A stretch of DNA of 64,000 nt from Antrihabitans stalactiti (GTDB lineage: Bacteria > Actinomycetota > Actinomycetes > Mycobacteriales > Mycobacteriaceae), in NCBI RefSeq assembly GCF_012932915.1, contig NZ_VCQU01000011.1, forward strand, positions 124,001 through 188,000. Reading direction: 5' to 3'. The notes below the pieces were generated by a model. It ran no database searches. It saw only the letters and a program-made list of their open reading frames with translations, and was not told where the DNA came from. Made by a program: the position numbers and the translations under genes. Shown here piece after piece: positions 8,402 through 17,164 of this stretch; the stretch's first letter is position 1, and each line of letters starts with the position of its first letter.

Positions 8402-10516
8402 GTGGATCCAGAGATGCGCGAGTATGGAGCGCAAATCTGGAACACCGTCGCCCGGGTGACGACCGAGGGCTTGATCATCGCCACGGTCGACGGAACCATC
8501 ATCGAGTTCAATGCAATTGCTGAGCGCATCTTTCGCCAGGACCGCGCGAATGTAGTCGGTAAAACGATGCTCGACGTGCTGGTCCCTGCTGGGCTGCGCG
8601 GCGCGCATCGCGCGATCATCGCCAGGTTGCGCGCCGCCGACGCGCCGGGTGCCGTCGTCCGCTTTCGAACGTTGATCCAGCGTGGGGACGGCACGACAGC
8701 ACCGATCGAGGCCGGGATCAGTTCGACGCGTGTGCCACGCGGCGCGAACGGCGGTCCCGAACTGATCGTCGCGTTCATTCGCGACCCGGACCGTCGCGGT
8801 CCGGGTGCACCGCGCAAACCCTTTATCCCGCTCACAGCCGAGCAGCCGCCCGAAGACTTCGGCGACCGCATCGCCGAGGTTCTCGAGTGGGCGCCCGTCA
8901 TCATTTTCACGGTCGGCCTCGACGGGATCATCCGAATGTCGACTGGCGGTGGCCTCGCCCGGATCGGCGTCCGGACGGGTGAACTGGTCGGCCGCAGCAT
9001 CTTCTCCCTCCGTCCCGAACGCGACGACCTGACCGCGAACTACCAGCGTGCGCTCGCCGGCGAACGCTTCCGCTCCCGAGTCGTACTTGAAGAGCGGGAT
9101 TGGGAGACCCAGTACCAGCCGCTGTACGACGAGGTCGGCGAACTCCGCGGAACAATCGCGATCAGCATGGACGTCACGGCACAAGTCGTCAGCGAGCGTG
9201 CACTCCGCCTACTGGCCGAGACCGACACGGTCACTGGGCTGGCCAGTCGGTCGCACACCGAGGACCTGATTGCCGAGGTTCTCGCCACCGGACGATCGCT
9301 GGTCTTGATGCTGGTCGACCTCGATGACTTCAAGGACATCAACGACTCACACGGACACACCGTGGGCGACAAGGTGCTCCATCGCGTCGGCATGCTTTTG
9401 CAAGCCACGGTGCCAGCAGGCTCGATCCTCGGACGATTGGGCGGCGACGAGCTGGTCGTCGGGATCCCGGACTCCGGGCTGGAGGATGCCGAGCCGATTG
9501 CCCGGAGGATCCTCGACGCGATTTCGCATCCGATGCACATCGACCTCGAATTGGTCGACGAGGCGCTGAACCTCGAGGTCGCAGTGACTGCCAGCGTCGG
9601 CATCGCGATGGCCCCGGCTGACGGTGACACAATTTCGAGTCTGCTCACTCGAGCGGACAGCGCGATGTACGCCGCGAAGCGCTCAGGCCGATCCGCGCAC
9701 CGGTTCTATCGCGCCGACGCCGATCGCGCGAGCAGACGTCTCGCGGTCTCGACACGTCTCCGCAACGCCATCAAGGCAGGCGAACTCAGTGTCGAGTATC
9801 AACCGGTGCACGACCTCACCGACTCCACGATCGTCGGTTTCGAGGCATTGGCACGGTGGAACGACGACACGCTCGGTTCGGTAAGCCCGGACGAGTTCAT
9901 CGCGCTTGCCGAGCGCTCCCCACTGATAGACGAAATCTTCGAACTCGTTCTGCACCAGTCCCTCGCTACTGCGGCGGTGTGGAACTCGACGCACGACTCT
10001 TCGTCGCTGGTGGGCATCAGCGTGAACATCGCGGCGCGACAACTGCGGGACACGTCGCTGCCGGGCCGGATCGTCGGTGCCGCCGACGCGGTCGGGCTAC
10101 CGCCCTCGTGTGTGACGCTCGAACTGACCGAAACCGCGTTGATGGACGAAGGCCCGCGCACGCTGCGGGTGCTGAGCGCGCTCCGCGACGCAGGTATTCG
10201 CGTATGGATGGACGACTACGGCGTTGGCTATTCGAATATGGCGCGGCTCGGTGATCTGTCCGCCGCGGGCATCCTCGACGGGGTGAAGATCGACCGCACC
10301 TTCGTCGCAGATCTACCGACCGCGCGCGCGGAAACACTGCTGCGGATGTTCTTCACCATGACCGAATCGCTCGGCGTCACTGCCGTTGCCGAGGGCATCG
10401 AAAACGACGAGCAGCTGCAGGTACTGCGTCGCCTGGGCTATCGATACGGGCAGGGTTGGCACTTCGCGAAGTCGATGCCGGCCACCGCGGCAGTGCAGCT
10501 CGTCCTAGACGACTGA
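8402..10516 (+). CDS. PAS-PAS-GGDEF-EAL cyclic-di-GMP turnover protein
   Basis: This is a 704-residue cytoplasmic signalling protein. Two PAS domains span about residues 10-130 and 155-270. A GGDEF domain follows (about 275-435) with active-site motif GGDEL, so diguanylate cyclase activity is possible. An EAL domain (about 450-700) has EALARW, the metal/loop motif DDYGVGYSN, KIDRTF and EGIEN, so phosphodiesterase activity is also expected. No membrane segments were seen. PAS domains suggest a small-molecule or redox input. It starts at GTG 8402 and overlaps the convergent SRPBCC gene by 12 bp. Confidence 0.92.
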   Translation: MDPEMREYGAQIWNTVARVTTEGLIIATVDGTIIEFNAIAERIFRQDRANVVGKTMLDVLVPAGLRGAHRAIIARLRAADAPGAVVRFRTLIQRGDGTTAPIEAGISSTRVPRGANGGPELIVAFIRDPDRRGPGAPRKPFIPLTAEQPPEDFGDRIAEVLEWAPVIIFTVGLDGIIRMSTGGGLARIGVRTGELVGRSIFSLRPERDDLTANYQRALAGERFRSRVVLEERDWETQYQPLYDEVGELRGTIAISMDVTAQVVSERALRLLAETDTVTGLASRSHTEDLIAEVLATGRSLVLMLVDLDDFKDINDSHGHTVGDKVLHRVGMLLQATVPAGSILGRLGGDELVVGIPDSGLEDAEPIARRILDAISHPMHIDLELVDEALNLEVAVTASVGIAMAPADGDTISSLLTRADSAMYAAKRSGRSAHRFYRADADRASRRLAVSTRLRNAIKAGELSVEYQPVHDLTDSTIVGFEALARWNDDTLGSVSPDEFIALAERSPLIDEIFELVLHQSLATAAVWNSTHDSSSLVGISVNIAARQLRDTSLPGRIVGAADAVGLPPSCVTLELTETALMDEGPRTLRVLSALRDAGIRVWMDDYGVGYSNMARLGDLSAAGILDGVKIDRTFVADLPTARAETLLRMFFTMTESLGVTAVAEGIENDEQLQVLRRLGYRYGQGWHFAKSMPATAAVQLVLDD

Positions 10517-11002
10517 CCGCGCGAAATCCCGCTCGGCCAGCGATTTCAGCGTGAGCAGTTGCTTACGCATCATCACCAGATCGCCAAGCGCCAGCGCGCG
10601 ACCGATCAACCGAATACCGCCGAAAACGACGCCTACGTGCAGCCGAGTGCCAATGCCGTCCGGGCGGACGGCGTAGGTCACCGCGACGTTGTTCGTCCGC
10701 AACGTGATGTGTTCGTCGGAGCGAAACGAGACGAGCGAGAAAATCGTCATGAATCTCTGACCGACTTCGAGGTCGACAAGTTCGGGGTTGCGCTCCTGCG
10801 GGCTGCGGCGGCCGAAGTTGTCGAGCACGTCGTAGCTGTACGGCGAGACGCGAAGCTGGCAGAGCCAGGCGAACACGATCGACGGCGGTGCGGCGATCGA
10901 AATTGCGCGGTCGGCGCGCTGGATGCTTTCGGCGAGGCGGTCGCACGGTAGATCGGCTTTTCGCTCCTGCGGGGTCGCGCCCCAGTTCATTCCGGGAATC
11001 AT
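10505..11002 (-). CDS. SRPBCC-fold protein
   Basis: This 165-residue protein resembles the polyketide-cyclase/START-like (SRPBCC) superfamily. It has an N-terminal strand AISIAAPPSIVFAWLCQL, a GRRSPQ loop and C-terminal helix. The function is unknown; such proteins usually bind hydrophobic ligands. It starts at ATG 11002 inside the end of the upstream gene (4-bp ATGA overlap). It is therefore cotranscribed with it and probably under the same TetR repressor. A second possible start is ATG 10988. Confidence 0.72.
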   Translation of the reverse strand: MIPGMNWGATPQERKADLPCDRLAESIQRADRAISIAAPPSIVFAWLCQLRVSPYSYDVLDNFGRRSPQERNPELVDLEVGQRFMTIFSLVSFRSDEHITLRTNNVAVTYAVRPDGIGTRLHVGVVFGGIRLIGRALALGDLVMMRKQLLTLKSLAERDFARSVV

Positions 11003-11394
11003 GCGACGTTCTCCCCAGCTCGCTCGGCGGTCGCGGCAATCCGTCCCAACAGCAAGAGCCGGGTCGCAATCTTGTGCAGACCGGAGCTGATGACTAGTGC
11101 TCGGTAGACCTTGCCGTGCACGCCGGGGAAATCTGCCCACGTTTGCGCCCGCACGATCGTCCGGCCAGGGCCATCCTCCTCGAGCACGAATACCAGCTCG
11201 TAAATCGAGAACGGGTGCCTCCCGCTCAGCGCGAGACGTTCCACCGGGGTCGCGGAGTCGACGACGAAACCGTTCATCGCCTTCAGAGGTTCGGTGCCAC
11301 CTCGACAGGTGACACGGAGCAACGCATCCCATGTCGTTGCGCGGGAGGCCTTGACGGATGTGGCATGCTCATCGATATAGGGTAAACGTTCCAT
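10999..11394 (-). CDS. SRPBCC-like protein, first gene of the TetR-controlled pair
   Basis: This 131-residue protein has an SRPBCC-like pattern (ATSVKASRATTWDALLRV, followed by a beta-rich middle and a C-terminal helix VHGKVYRALVISSGLHKIA). The reaction or ligand is unknown. The start ATG 11394 lies inside the dyad of the divergent TetR promoter. The gene runs into the next SRPBCC gene with a 4-bp overlap, giving a two-gene operon divergent from tetR. Confidence 0.72.
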   Translation of the reverse strand: MERLPYIDEHATSVKASRATTWDALLRVTCRGGTEPLKAMNGFVVDSATPVERLALSGRHPFSIYELVFVLEEDGPGRTIVRAQTWADFPGVHGKVYRALVISSGLHKIATRLLLLGRIAATAERAGENVA

Positions 11395-11407
11395 ATAGAA
11401 GGAATGT
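11386..11407. promoter_or_regulatory. Probable TetR operator
   Basis: The inverted repeat ACGTTCC-N8-GGAATGT (six of seven arm bases match) lies between the divergent SRPBCC and tetR genes and covers the SRPBCC start codon. Its position and size fit a TetR operator controlling both directions. Confidence 0.55.
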
Positions 11408-11415
11408 ACTAGATC

Positions 11416-12003
11416 GTGGCTCCCCCTCGCAAGCACGACACCGACGTGATCCTCGACGCAGCGCGAGCACTCGTCCTCGCCGACGGTCCGCGCGCCGCCA
11501 GCGTCGCCGCGATCGCCAACGCAAGCGAAGCGCCCGCAGGCACGCTGTATCACCGCTTCGGCAATCGAAACGGCATCCTGACCGCGGCGTGGCTGCGCGC
11601 TCTCGAGCGATTTCAGACGATGGCGATGGCGAGCGATCCGACGGACCCGCTCGAGTGCGCGGTCGCGATGGCTGTCGCGTCGATCGCCTTCACACGCGCG
11701 CAGCCCGACGATGCAAAGTTGCTGCTGCTCAGGCCGAGGGACCTCCTCGACGGCGGCACCGATGACGAGTTCGAGAAGCAACGGGCAGCAATGAACGTGC
11801 CGATCTTCGAGCGGCTGGCCTATCTCGCGAGGGAACTGATGGGTAGCGCAGACGAACGCAACCTCGACACCCTCGCGCGCGCTGTCGCCTTCTTCCCCTA
11901 CGCGGTCGTCCGATGGCACGTGTACGACGCGCATATGCCGGAATGGCTCGAGGAAGACATCGCCCGTGACGTCCGAGCGCTACTCAGCGTCGCGCCGCGG
12001 TGA
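11416..12003 (+). CDS. TetR family transcriptional regulator
   Basis: This 195-residue regulator carries an N-terminal TetR HTH (about residues 8-55, with AIANASEAPAGTLYHRFGNR as the recognition region) and a variable ligand-binding domain. It is divergent from the SRPBCC pair with only 21 bp between start codons, so it probably represses both transcripts via the dyad at 11386-11407. The start is GTG 11416. The ligand may be one of the hydrophobic compounds bound by its neighbours, but this is inference. Confidence 0.88.
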   Translation: MAPPRKHDTDVILDAARALVLADGPRAASVAAIANASEAPAGTLYHRFGNRNGILTAAWLRALERFQTMAMASDPTDPLECAVAMAVASIAFTRAQPDDAKLLLLRPRDLLDGGTDDEFEKQRAAMNVPIFERLAYLARELMGSADERNLDTLARAVAFFPYAVVRWHVYDAHMPEWLEEDIARDVRALLSVAPR

Positions 12004-13432
12004 GCCGAACAATCTGCGACATGTGCAGCTGCCACTGCTGATCGACAACGAAACCGCGTTCGACGAGCAGCGCGTGGTCGGGTGATGCGTCGAAGTGATA
12101 CGGACCGAGCGGCCAGACCTCGTTCGACGTGTGCCGGATCGTGTGCGCGGCATCGCGGTCGGCATCGCCGATGTACCAAAGCACAGTGCAGTCCCCCAGA
12201 TTCACTGCCGAAAGCTGCAGGTTCTCGTCCCATAGCCAGCCCTCGGCCACCGCCGACCGTCCGGCTCCCACATCACGCAGGCCATCGAAAGCCGACGGCC
12301 GGATGTTCTTCGCCACGCGCGCGGACGTCGGATTCCACGCAGAACTATTGGCGAACAGTACGCAGTCACCCGGTCGGCCATGATCGGCCATGAACGCCGC
12401 GACAGCGCTGAAATCCATGCCGCTCGGCTTGGACCACTCGCCGCGCTGCGCCACGTATGCGGGCACCGCCGCGGCGATGAGCGCACCGAGCATGGCCAGC
12501 GCGATCCACCGCGTCGAAGCGAGTGCTCCGATGCCCGCGCCGACAAGCAGCGCGACCGCAGGGGTCGTGAACGTGAGATAGCGGTCCAGGTAAACCGGCT
12601 CGATCAACGAGTACCCGACGAGCAGCCCGGTCGGGACCAACGCCCAGGGCAGCGCGACGGCGACGAGCCGACCACGAACCCGCACCACCCCGACCACCAT
12701 GAGCGCCAACGCCAGTACCGCGAACACCGGCGCGCCAACGAACCATTGGTATTCCAGCAGGGCTCGGATCATGTGCCGGTCCGGCGCAGGAATCCACGCA
12801 ACCTGCCCCGACTGACTGCTGATCACCCTCGCCGCGGGCAAGGCGAGGAGACCGCCCGCGACGGCCGCGGTTCCCCACGCCGCAAACGCCTTTCGATTGA
12901 GCACGACGACGACCAGCGCGTGCGCAATCACCAGCGTCGCCATATCGATGAACAGCACGATCGAGACGGCGCAGCCAAGTGCATAGCCGGCCCACCACGG
13001 CCAACGACCGCGGCGCAGCGCGACGACGAGCACGACCGTCAGCCAGACCGCGGCCGTCGCCGTGCACGCGTAGGACCGCGCCTCGACAGCCGCCCACGTC
13101 ACGCGCGGCAGTATTGCGAAGACCAGGCCTGCGAGCAGCGCGGTCCGGCGGTCGGCGACCAGTTGGCCGAGAGTGACCACCCCAGCGGCAGCGACACCGA
13201 CGGCAAGGGCGCTCGGCAATCGAGCCGTGAACTCCGATTCACCGACCAGGCGAAACCAGAAATGCATCGCCAAGTAGTAGAGGCCGTGCACCGCGTCCTG
13301 GTGATCGAGAAACCGCAGCAGATCGGGCAGCGGTCGTTGCGCCGCGAACACGGTCGCGCCCTCGTCGTACCAATACGACGGGCGCCACGAGAAGGCTGCG
13401 CCCAGGACCCCCGCAAACAGCCCAACCCACAC
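11984..13432 (-). CDS. GT-C family membrane glycosyltransferase
   Basis: This polytopic protein of about 482 residues has the GT39/PMT-like GT-C layout. It shows an early acidic motif in SYWYDEGATV (first extracytoplasmic loop), around ten hydrophobic segments, and a C-terminal soluble region. A polyprenyl-phosphate-sugar donor such as DPM or DPA is likely from family knowledge. It lies just downstream of glfT2 on the same strand, so a cell-wall or lipoglycan role is plausible. The start is uncertain: GTG 13432 abuts the palindrome and has no clear ribosome-binding site. The end overlaps tetR convergently by 20 bp. Confidence 0.78.
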   Translation of the reverse strand: MWVGLFAGVLGAAFSWRPSYWYDEGATVFAAQRPLPDLLRFLDHQDAVHGLYYLAMHFWFRLVGESEFTARLPSALAVGVAAAGVVTLGQLVADRRTALLAGLVFAILPRVTWAAVEARSYACTATAAVWLTVVLVVALRRGRWPWWAGYALGCAVSIVLFIDMATLVIAHALVVVVLNRKAFAAWGTAAVAGGLLALPAARVISSQSGQVAWIPAPDRHMIRALLEYQWFVGAPVFAVLALALMVVGVVRVRGRLVAVALPWALVPTGLLVGYSLIEPVYLDRYLTFTTPAVALLVGAGIGALASTRWIALAMLGALIAAAVPAYVAQRGEWSKPSGMDFSAVAAFMADHGRPGDCVLFANSSAWNPTSARVAKNIRPSAFDGLRDVGAGRSAVAEGWLWDENLQLSAVNLGDCTVLWYIGDADRDAAHTIRHTSNEVWPLGPYHFDASPDHALLVERGFVVDQQWQLHMSQIVRLTAARR

Positions 13433-13433
13433 T

Positions 13434-13475
13434 CGTGAGTCTTTTAGGAGTCCCTGGACTCCAAAAAGACTCACG
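13434..13475. terminator. 42-bp palindrome after glfT2 (family 1, copy 1)
   Basis: Two 20-bp arms beginning CGTGAGTCTTTT pair with one mismatch around a 2-nt loop. It contains the TGA stop codon of the minus-strand glfT2 and ends next to the putative start of the following glycosyltransferase. Four further copies occur at 34923, 43417, 47908 and 59941. Confidence 0.75.
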
Positions 13476-15327
13476 ACCGGAGGCCGTACAACCTCTCCCA
13501 GTTCTCGCGGCTGGTCAAGGTCGGCATTGCGTCGCGGTACTGCTGCGCGACGTCCGGCAACTCGTTTCGTAGCCTGCGCAACACTTTCACAGTGCGAACG
13601 AGCAGCTGACGCGCTTTCGCCTTGTCGCGCTGCCGAATGCGCACACCCGATTGGGACGAGTCGGTAACCACCGCGTGATCGAACAACGAGACGTGCCACC
13701 AATACGCGTCTTCACGCGTGACGCCTATGACGCCGTGCTGGGTCCGGCCGAACCACTGGTCGATGGCGCGCTTGATCAGGACCAGCCGATCGTGACTCGG
13801 TTCGCCCGAGGCCCGACGAACGTTCACGTCGGCGTCGCGAATCGGCGCAGTCGCCGCGTCGTGCTTGATCGTTTCGGGATATTCGGCACGCGCCTTCCGG
13901 ATCGCGGCCATCGCCGCGATTCCACCGTCTTCCAGCGTCTTCGGGCCGTCCAAGAAGTCTTCGATGCCTTGCAAAGTCGTGTGGACCAGGCCGTACTGCA
14001 TCGCGACCAAATGCTCGGACAGTTGCCGGAAGAACTGTTTGCTGATCGCCTTCGTATCGAGGTCGATGTGCAGGGCCGCGACGATCAGCGAGTTGCGGGT
14101 GGAGAAATAGCGCGCCCAGTCGTCGAAATCTTTCCAGTAGAAGTCGGCATGCCAGACCGCCGCGTTCGGGAGCGTCACGGTCACGAATCCGGCTTCGCGC
14201 GCGCGGATTCCGTACTCGACGTCATCCCATTGGAAGAAGACGGGAATCGGCAGGCCGATGCGCGCGACGACTTCGGCGGGGATCAGGCAGGTCCACCAAG
14301 CGTTGTAGCCTGCGTCGACGCGACGCTCCTGCCGTTTGGTCAGCATCGAGACGTTGCGCAGGGCCTTCGGCACCTTGAGCCCGTGGTTCAGCTTCGGCAG
14401 GTCGACGTATTCGGCGCCGACATTGAGGTAGTCCGGATTCAGCAGGAACAGCATCTGCGCACCGACCAGCGTCGGCTCGACCGTGAGGTTCGCGAAAGCG
14501 TTGAGCCGCAGCACGGTTTCGGGCTCGCACAAGATGTCGTCGTCCATCAAGATAACGTCGGCGTGCTCGTTGACCGAGGAGACCTCGAACAGTCCGCGGC
14601 TGAAACCGCCCGCGCCACCGAGGTTCGGCTGCTGCAGGTAGCGCAGCTTGTCGCCCATCGTCACGGCTGTCTTCTGGTACAGCTCGCGCTCCGCGACCAG
14701 GTCCGTACCTTGATCGACGACGAACACGGCGTCGATCGCTTCCAATACCGTTTCGTCACTGGCCAGCGCAGCAACGGTTTTGGCGCAGTCGTCGGCGCGG
14801 TTGAAGGTGCAGATCGCGATGGCAACCGGACGGACGCGCTCAGGTGCTGCTACGGTCCATTTCAGGTCCGTGATGTCGACACTGCCCCCGGCTGCGGTGA
14901 TTTCGAGCCACAGCGCACCGCCGTCGACGAATTTGTCGAGCGACGCAGTCATCGACACGACGCCGGACCTGGTGACGTCGACGCTGTCGACGATGCGCCG
15001 GTGACCTGCGATATCCGACGCCAGCAACTGGATGCGTGCACGCTTCTCGACCTTGAGCTGCGCCGAGACGGTCACCTCGCGGACGGTCGTCCAGCGCTGC
15101 CAATAGCTCGCCGCAAACCGGCCGAAGTAGGTGTTGAGGTTGGCCTGCGCGCCTTTGCCGAGGTGCAACGACAACCGGTCGCGCTGCGAATTGCCCTTTA
15201 CCGAGACGTACAGATCGTCGTTGATCGTCGGCGATGGCCCGACGTAGATGCCGCGCTGCACCACCAGACGGTCGGGCGCTTCGTGGTCGACGAGCAGGCT
15301 GCTCGGCGCGGCCTCTATCTGATCCAT
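13471..15327 (-). CDS. glfT2: Galactofuranosyltransferase GlfT2
   Basis: This 618-residue bifunctional UDP-Galf transferase polymerises the alternating beta-(1,5)/(1,6) galactan (Rv3808c, 637 residues). It has an N-terminal beta-rich domain (about 1-150) and a GT-A domain with NLGGAGGFSRGLFE. The metal triad lies in LMDDDILCEP (about 260-262), the acceptor-site WDDVEYGIRA follows, and the catalytic-base region is WHADFYWKDF. The C-terminal part is helical. ATG 15327 gives the family N-terminus. The stop codon is inside palindrome 13434-13475. The gene is separated here from glf and the phospholipid phosphatase/UbiA genes that accompany it in M. tuberculosis. Confidence 0.96.
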   Translation of the reverse strand: MDQIEAAPSSLLVDHEAPDRLVVQRGIYVGPSPTINDDLYVSVKGNSQRDRLSLHLGKGAQANLNTYFGRFAASYWQRWTTVREVTVSAQLKVEKRARIQLLASDIAGHRRIVDSVDVTRSGVVSMTASLDKFVDGGALWLEITAAGGSVDITDLKWTVAAPERVRPVAIAICTFNRADDCAKTVAALASDETVLEAIDAVFVVDQGTDLVAERELYQKTAVTMGDKLRYLQQPNLGGAGGFSRGLFEVSSVNEHADVILMDDDILCEPETVLRLNAFANLTVEPTLVGAQMLFLLNPDYLNVGAEYVDLPKLNHGLKVPKALRNVSMLTKRQERRVDAGYNAWWTCLIPAEVVARIGLPIPVFFQWDDVEYGIRAREAGFVTVTLPNAAVWHADFYWKDFDDWARYFSTRNSLIVAALHIDLDTKAISKQFFRQLSEHLVAMQYGLVHTTLQGIEDFLDGPKTLEDGGIAAMAAIRKARAEYPETIKHDAATAPIRDADVNVRRASGEPSHDRLVLIKRAIDQWFGRTQHGVIGVTREDAYWWHVSLFDHAVVTDSSQSGVRIRQRDKAKARQLLVRTVKVLRRLRNELPDVAQQYRDAMPTLTSRENWERLYGLRS

Positions 15328-15371
15328 TCCGCTCCCTGCGTCGATGTCTTCGTGCGCGGCGAGGATACCAA

Positions 15372-15686
15372 TCAGCCGATGGTCCCGTGCGCCTCGTAGT
15401 GCTTCACCGTATCCGGCTTCGTCAAGAGAAAGCGGTCGTCCTCGGGGTAATAGACCGCTTTGTCGATGTCGTCGCCGGCGAATCCACGGATGGCGTCCAA
15501 CGACGGCCACCAGCTGAGCGTGATGACTTCGCAGCGCTCGTCGTCGATATCCCTGACCGCGATCTGCGCGCCGAGATTGCCCGGCGTCGCGCGGTATTCA
15601 GCCAGTCCGGTCCCCGCGATGTACTCGACGTACTCGTCTCGAAATTCGCGACGAAGCTCGCCTCGCCACTCGCGCAGAATCGTCAT
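15372..15686 (-). CDS. Antibiotic biosynthesis monooxygenase (ABM) family protein
   Basis: This 104-residue ABM-like (dimeric alpha/beta barrel) protein shows the strand EVITLSWWPSLDAIRGFAGDD and the His-containing end VKHYEA. Members include quinol and heme monooxygenases, but many are uncharacterised. The start ATG overlaps the stop of the upstream gtrA by 4 bp, so the two are cotranscribed, probably with glfT2 44 bp downstream. The substrate is unknown. Confidence 0.8.
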   Translation of the reverse strand: MTILREWRGELRREFRDEYVEYIAGTGLAEYRATPGNLGAQIAVRDIDDERCEVITLSWWPSLDAIRGFAGDDIDKAVYYPEDDRFLLTKPDTVKHYEAHGTIG

Positions 15687-16147
15687 TCGGCACTCGCTTT
15701 CTCACCTTTGAACACGAACGTGTCATACGCCCAGTACCGGAACCCCATGGCCACGGCCTGCCCGATCAGGGTCCCGGAAATGTTGTCGGACAACGGCGTC
15801 GACAAGTCCAACACGTAGCGCGAGAACCCGAGGCAGGCAAGTTGCAAGCCGATGGCTATGACATTGAAAACCGCGTAGAGAGCGTATTGGCGCAGCGGAT
15901 TGCTGGTGGGCCTGTGCGAGAACGTCCACCACTTGTTGCCGAAGTAGGTGACGACGGTGGCAGCGGCGATAGCGAGGAGCTTCGCGTACAAGGGCGCGTC
16001 GAACATCGGACCTTTGCCTCCCCAGAAGACAAGGGCGTTGAAGATTCCGGCATCGACGAGAAATCCGATGGCGCCGACGACCAGAAATGCACCGCCGAGA
16101 CGCACGGCTGTGGTTACCTTCGTCAGGGTGGAGTCGGTGATCGGCAT
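15683..16147 (-). CDS. GtrA family membrane protein
   Basis: This 154-residue protein has four predicted transmembrane helices and the GtrA-family pattern FLVVGAIGFLVDAGIFNAL, FGNKWWTFSHR and FRYWAYDTFVF. GtrA proteins are implicated in translocating or organising polyprenyl-phosphate sugars. This copy differs from the one next to dprE1 (38866-39324). ATG 16147 was chosen over an upstream in-frame ATG because the GtrA sequence starts there. It is divergent from a GT2 enzyme of the polyprenyl-phosphate transferase kind, which may supply its substrate. Confidence 0.86.
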   Translation of the reverse strand: MPITDSTLTKVTTAVRLGGAFLVVGAIGFLVDAGIFNALVFWGGKGPMFDAPLYAKLLAIAAATVVTYFGNKWWTFSHRPTSNPLRQYALYAVFNVIAIGLQLACLGFSRYVLDLSTPLSDNISGTLIGQAVAMGFRYWAYDTFVFKGEKASAE

Positions 16148-16207
16148 CGAGGGACTGTAACCTGCCCATGCACGCATTCGCACCGGACTCAAAGAGGACT
16201 ATCAAGG

Positions 16208-17164
16208 GTGGACTCCGCAGAGCTTCGCCTTGCCGCACTCGTCCCTTGCCACAACGAGGAAGCGGCGATCGCCAAGGTAGTTGCCGATCTGAAGGCAGCA
16301 GTCCCTGGCATAGCGGTCTATGTGTACGACAACCTCAGCACCGACGCGACCGCCGAGCGGGCGTTGGAGGCGGGCGCAATCGTGCGGCGTGAGCTGGCAA
16401 AAGGAAAAGGCAACGTCGTCCGGCGAGCGTTCGCAGACATCGAGGCCGACATCTACGTGATGATCGACGGCGACGACACCTATGAGGCATCGGCCGCACC
16501 CGAAATGATCAAAACGCTGCTCGAGGGTCCGTACGACCACGTCCTCGGTGTTCGGCGCCAGGTAGAAAGCACCGACACCGCCTACCGCGCCGGCCACGAG
16601 ACCGGCAACAAAGTCCTCAACGGCGTGGTCGGCAAGGTGTTCGGCGAGAACGTGCAAGACATGCTCAGCGGGTTCCGGGTCTTCTCACGTCGTTTCGTCA
16701 AAAGCTTTCCGGCCGTCTCACGCGAGTTCGAGATAGAGACGGAGCTGACCATCCACTCATTGCATCTGCGAGTGCCGCAGGCGTCGGTGACGGTCGATTT
16801 CCGCGACCGACCGCCGGGCAGCGAATCGAAGCTTCGGACCTACCACGATGGCTTCAAGATTCTGTCGCTGATCATCGGACTCGCTCGCCATGAGCGGCCA
16901 GTCGCGTTCTACGGGTTGTTCGGCACTTTGAGCCTGATCGTGGCGATAGTTCTGACCATTCCGATCGTGATCGAGTACTACGACATCGGGCTGGTCCCCC
17001 GTTTCCCGACGCTGTTCCTTGCGTTCACGCTCGTGATGCTCGGGTGCCTCGCATGGACTGCCGGACTTGTCCTCGACGGCATCCGACGGTCCCGGCACGA
17101 AGCCGCGAGGCTGGTTTACCTGCGCTATTCGGCGGTGTCGGAAAATCGACGCAATGACGGATAG
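16208..17164 (+). CDS. GT2 family glycosyltransferase with C-terminal membrane helices
   Basis: This 318-residue GT2 has an N-terminal GT-A domain: LAALVPCHNEE, NLSTDATAE, the DXD-like IDGDDTY, and the family motif LSGFRVFSRRFVKSFP. Two C-terminal helices follow (about 235-300). The layout fits polyprenyl-phosphate glycosyltransferases or related lipid-carrier enzymes. The start GTG 16208 has an upstream purine-rich AAGGG. The stop overlaps the next membrane protein gene by 11 bp, indicating coupling. The donor sugar is unknown. Confidence 0.85.
   Translation: MDSAELRLAALVPCHNEEAAIAKVVADLKAAVPGIAVYVYDNLSTDATAERALEAGAIVRRELAKGKGNVVRRAFADIEADIYVMIDGDDTYEASAAPEMIKTLLEGPYDHVLGVRRQVESTDTAYRAGHETGNKVLNGVVGKVFGENVQDMLSGFRVFSRRFVKSFPAVSREFEIETELTIHSLHLRVPQASVTVDFRDRPPGSESKLRTYHDGFKILSLIIGLARHERPVAFYGLFGTLSLIVAIVLTIPIVIEYYDIGLVPRFPTLFLAFTLVMLGCLAWTAGLVLDGIRRSRHEAARLVYLRYSAVSENRRNDG

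Noticed and set aside
12380-13438. Long open frame on the plus strand opposite the GT-C glycosyltransferase
   Set aside because: Arg/Gln/Glu-rich composition without recognisable domains; it is the antisense shadow of a clear membrane protein in high-GC DNA.
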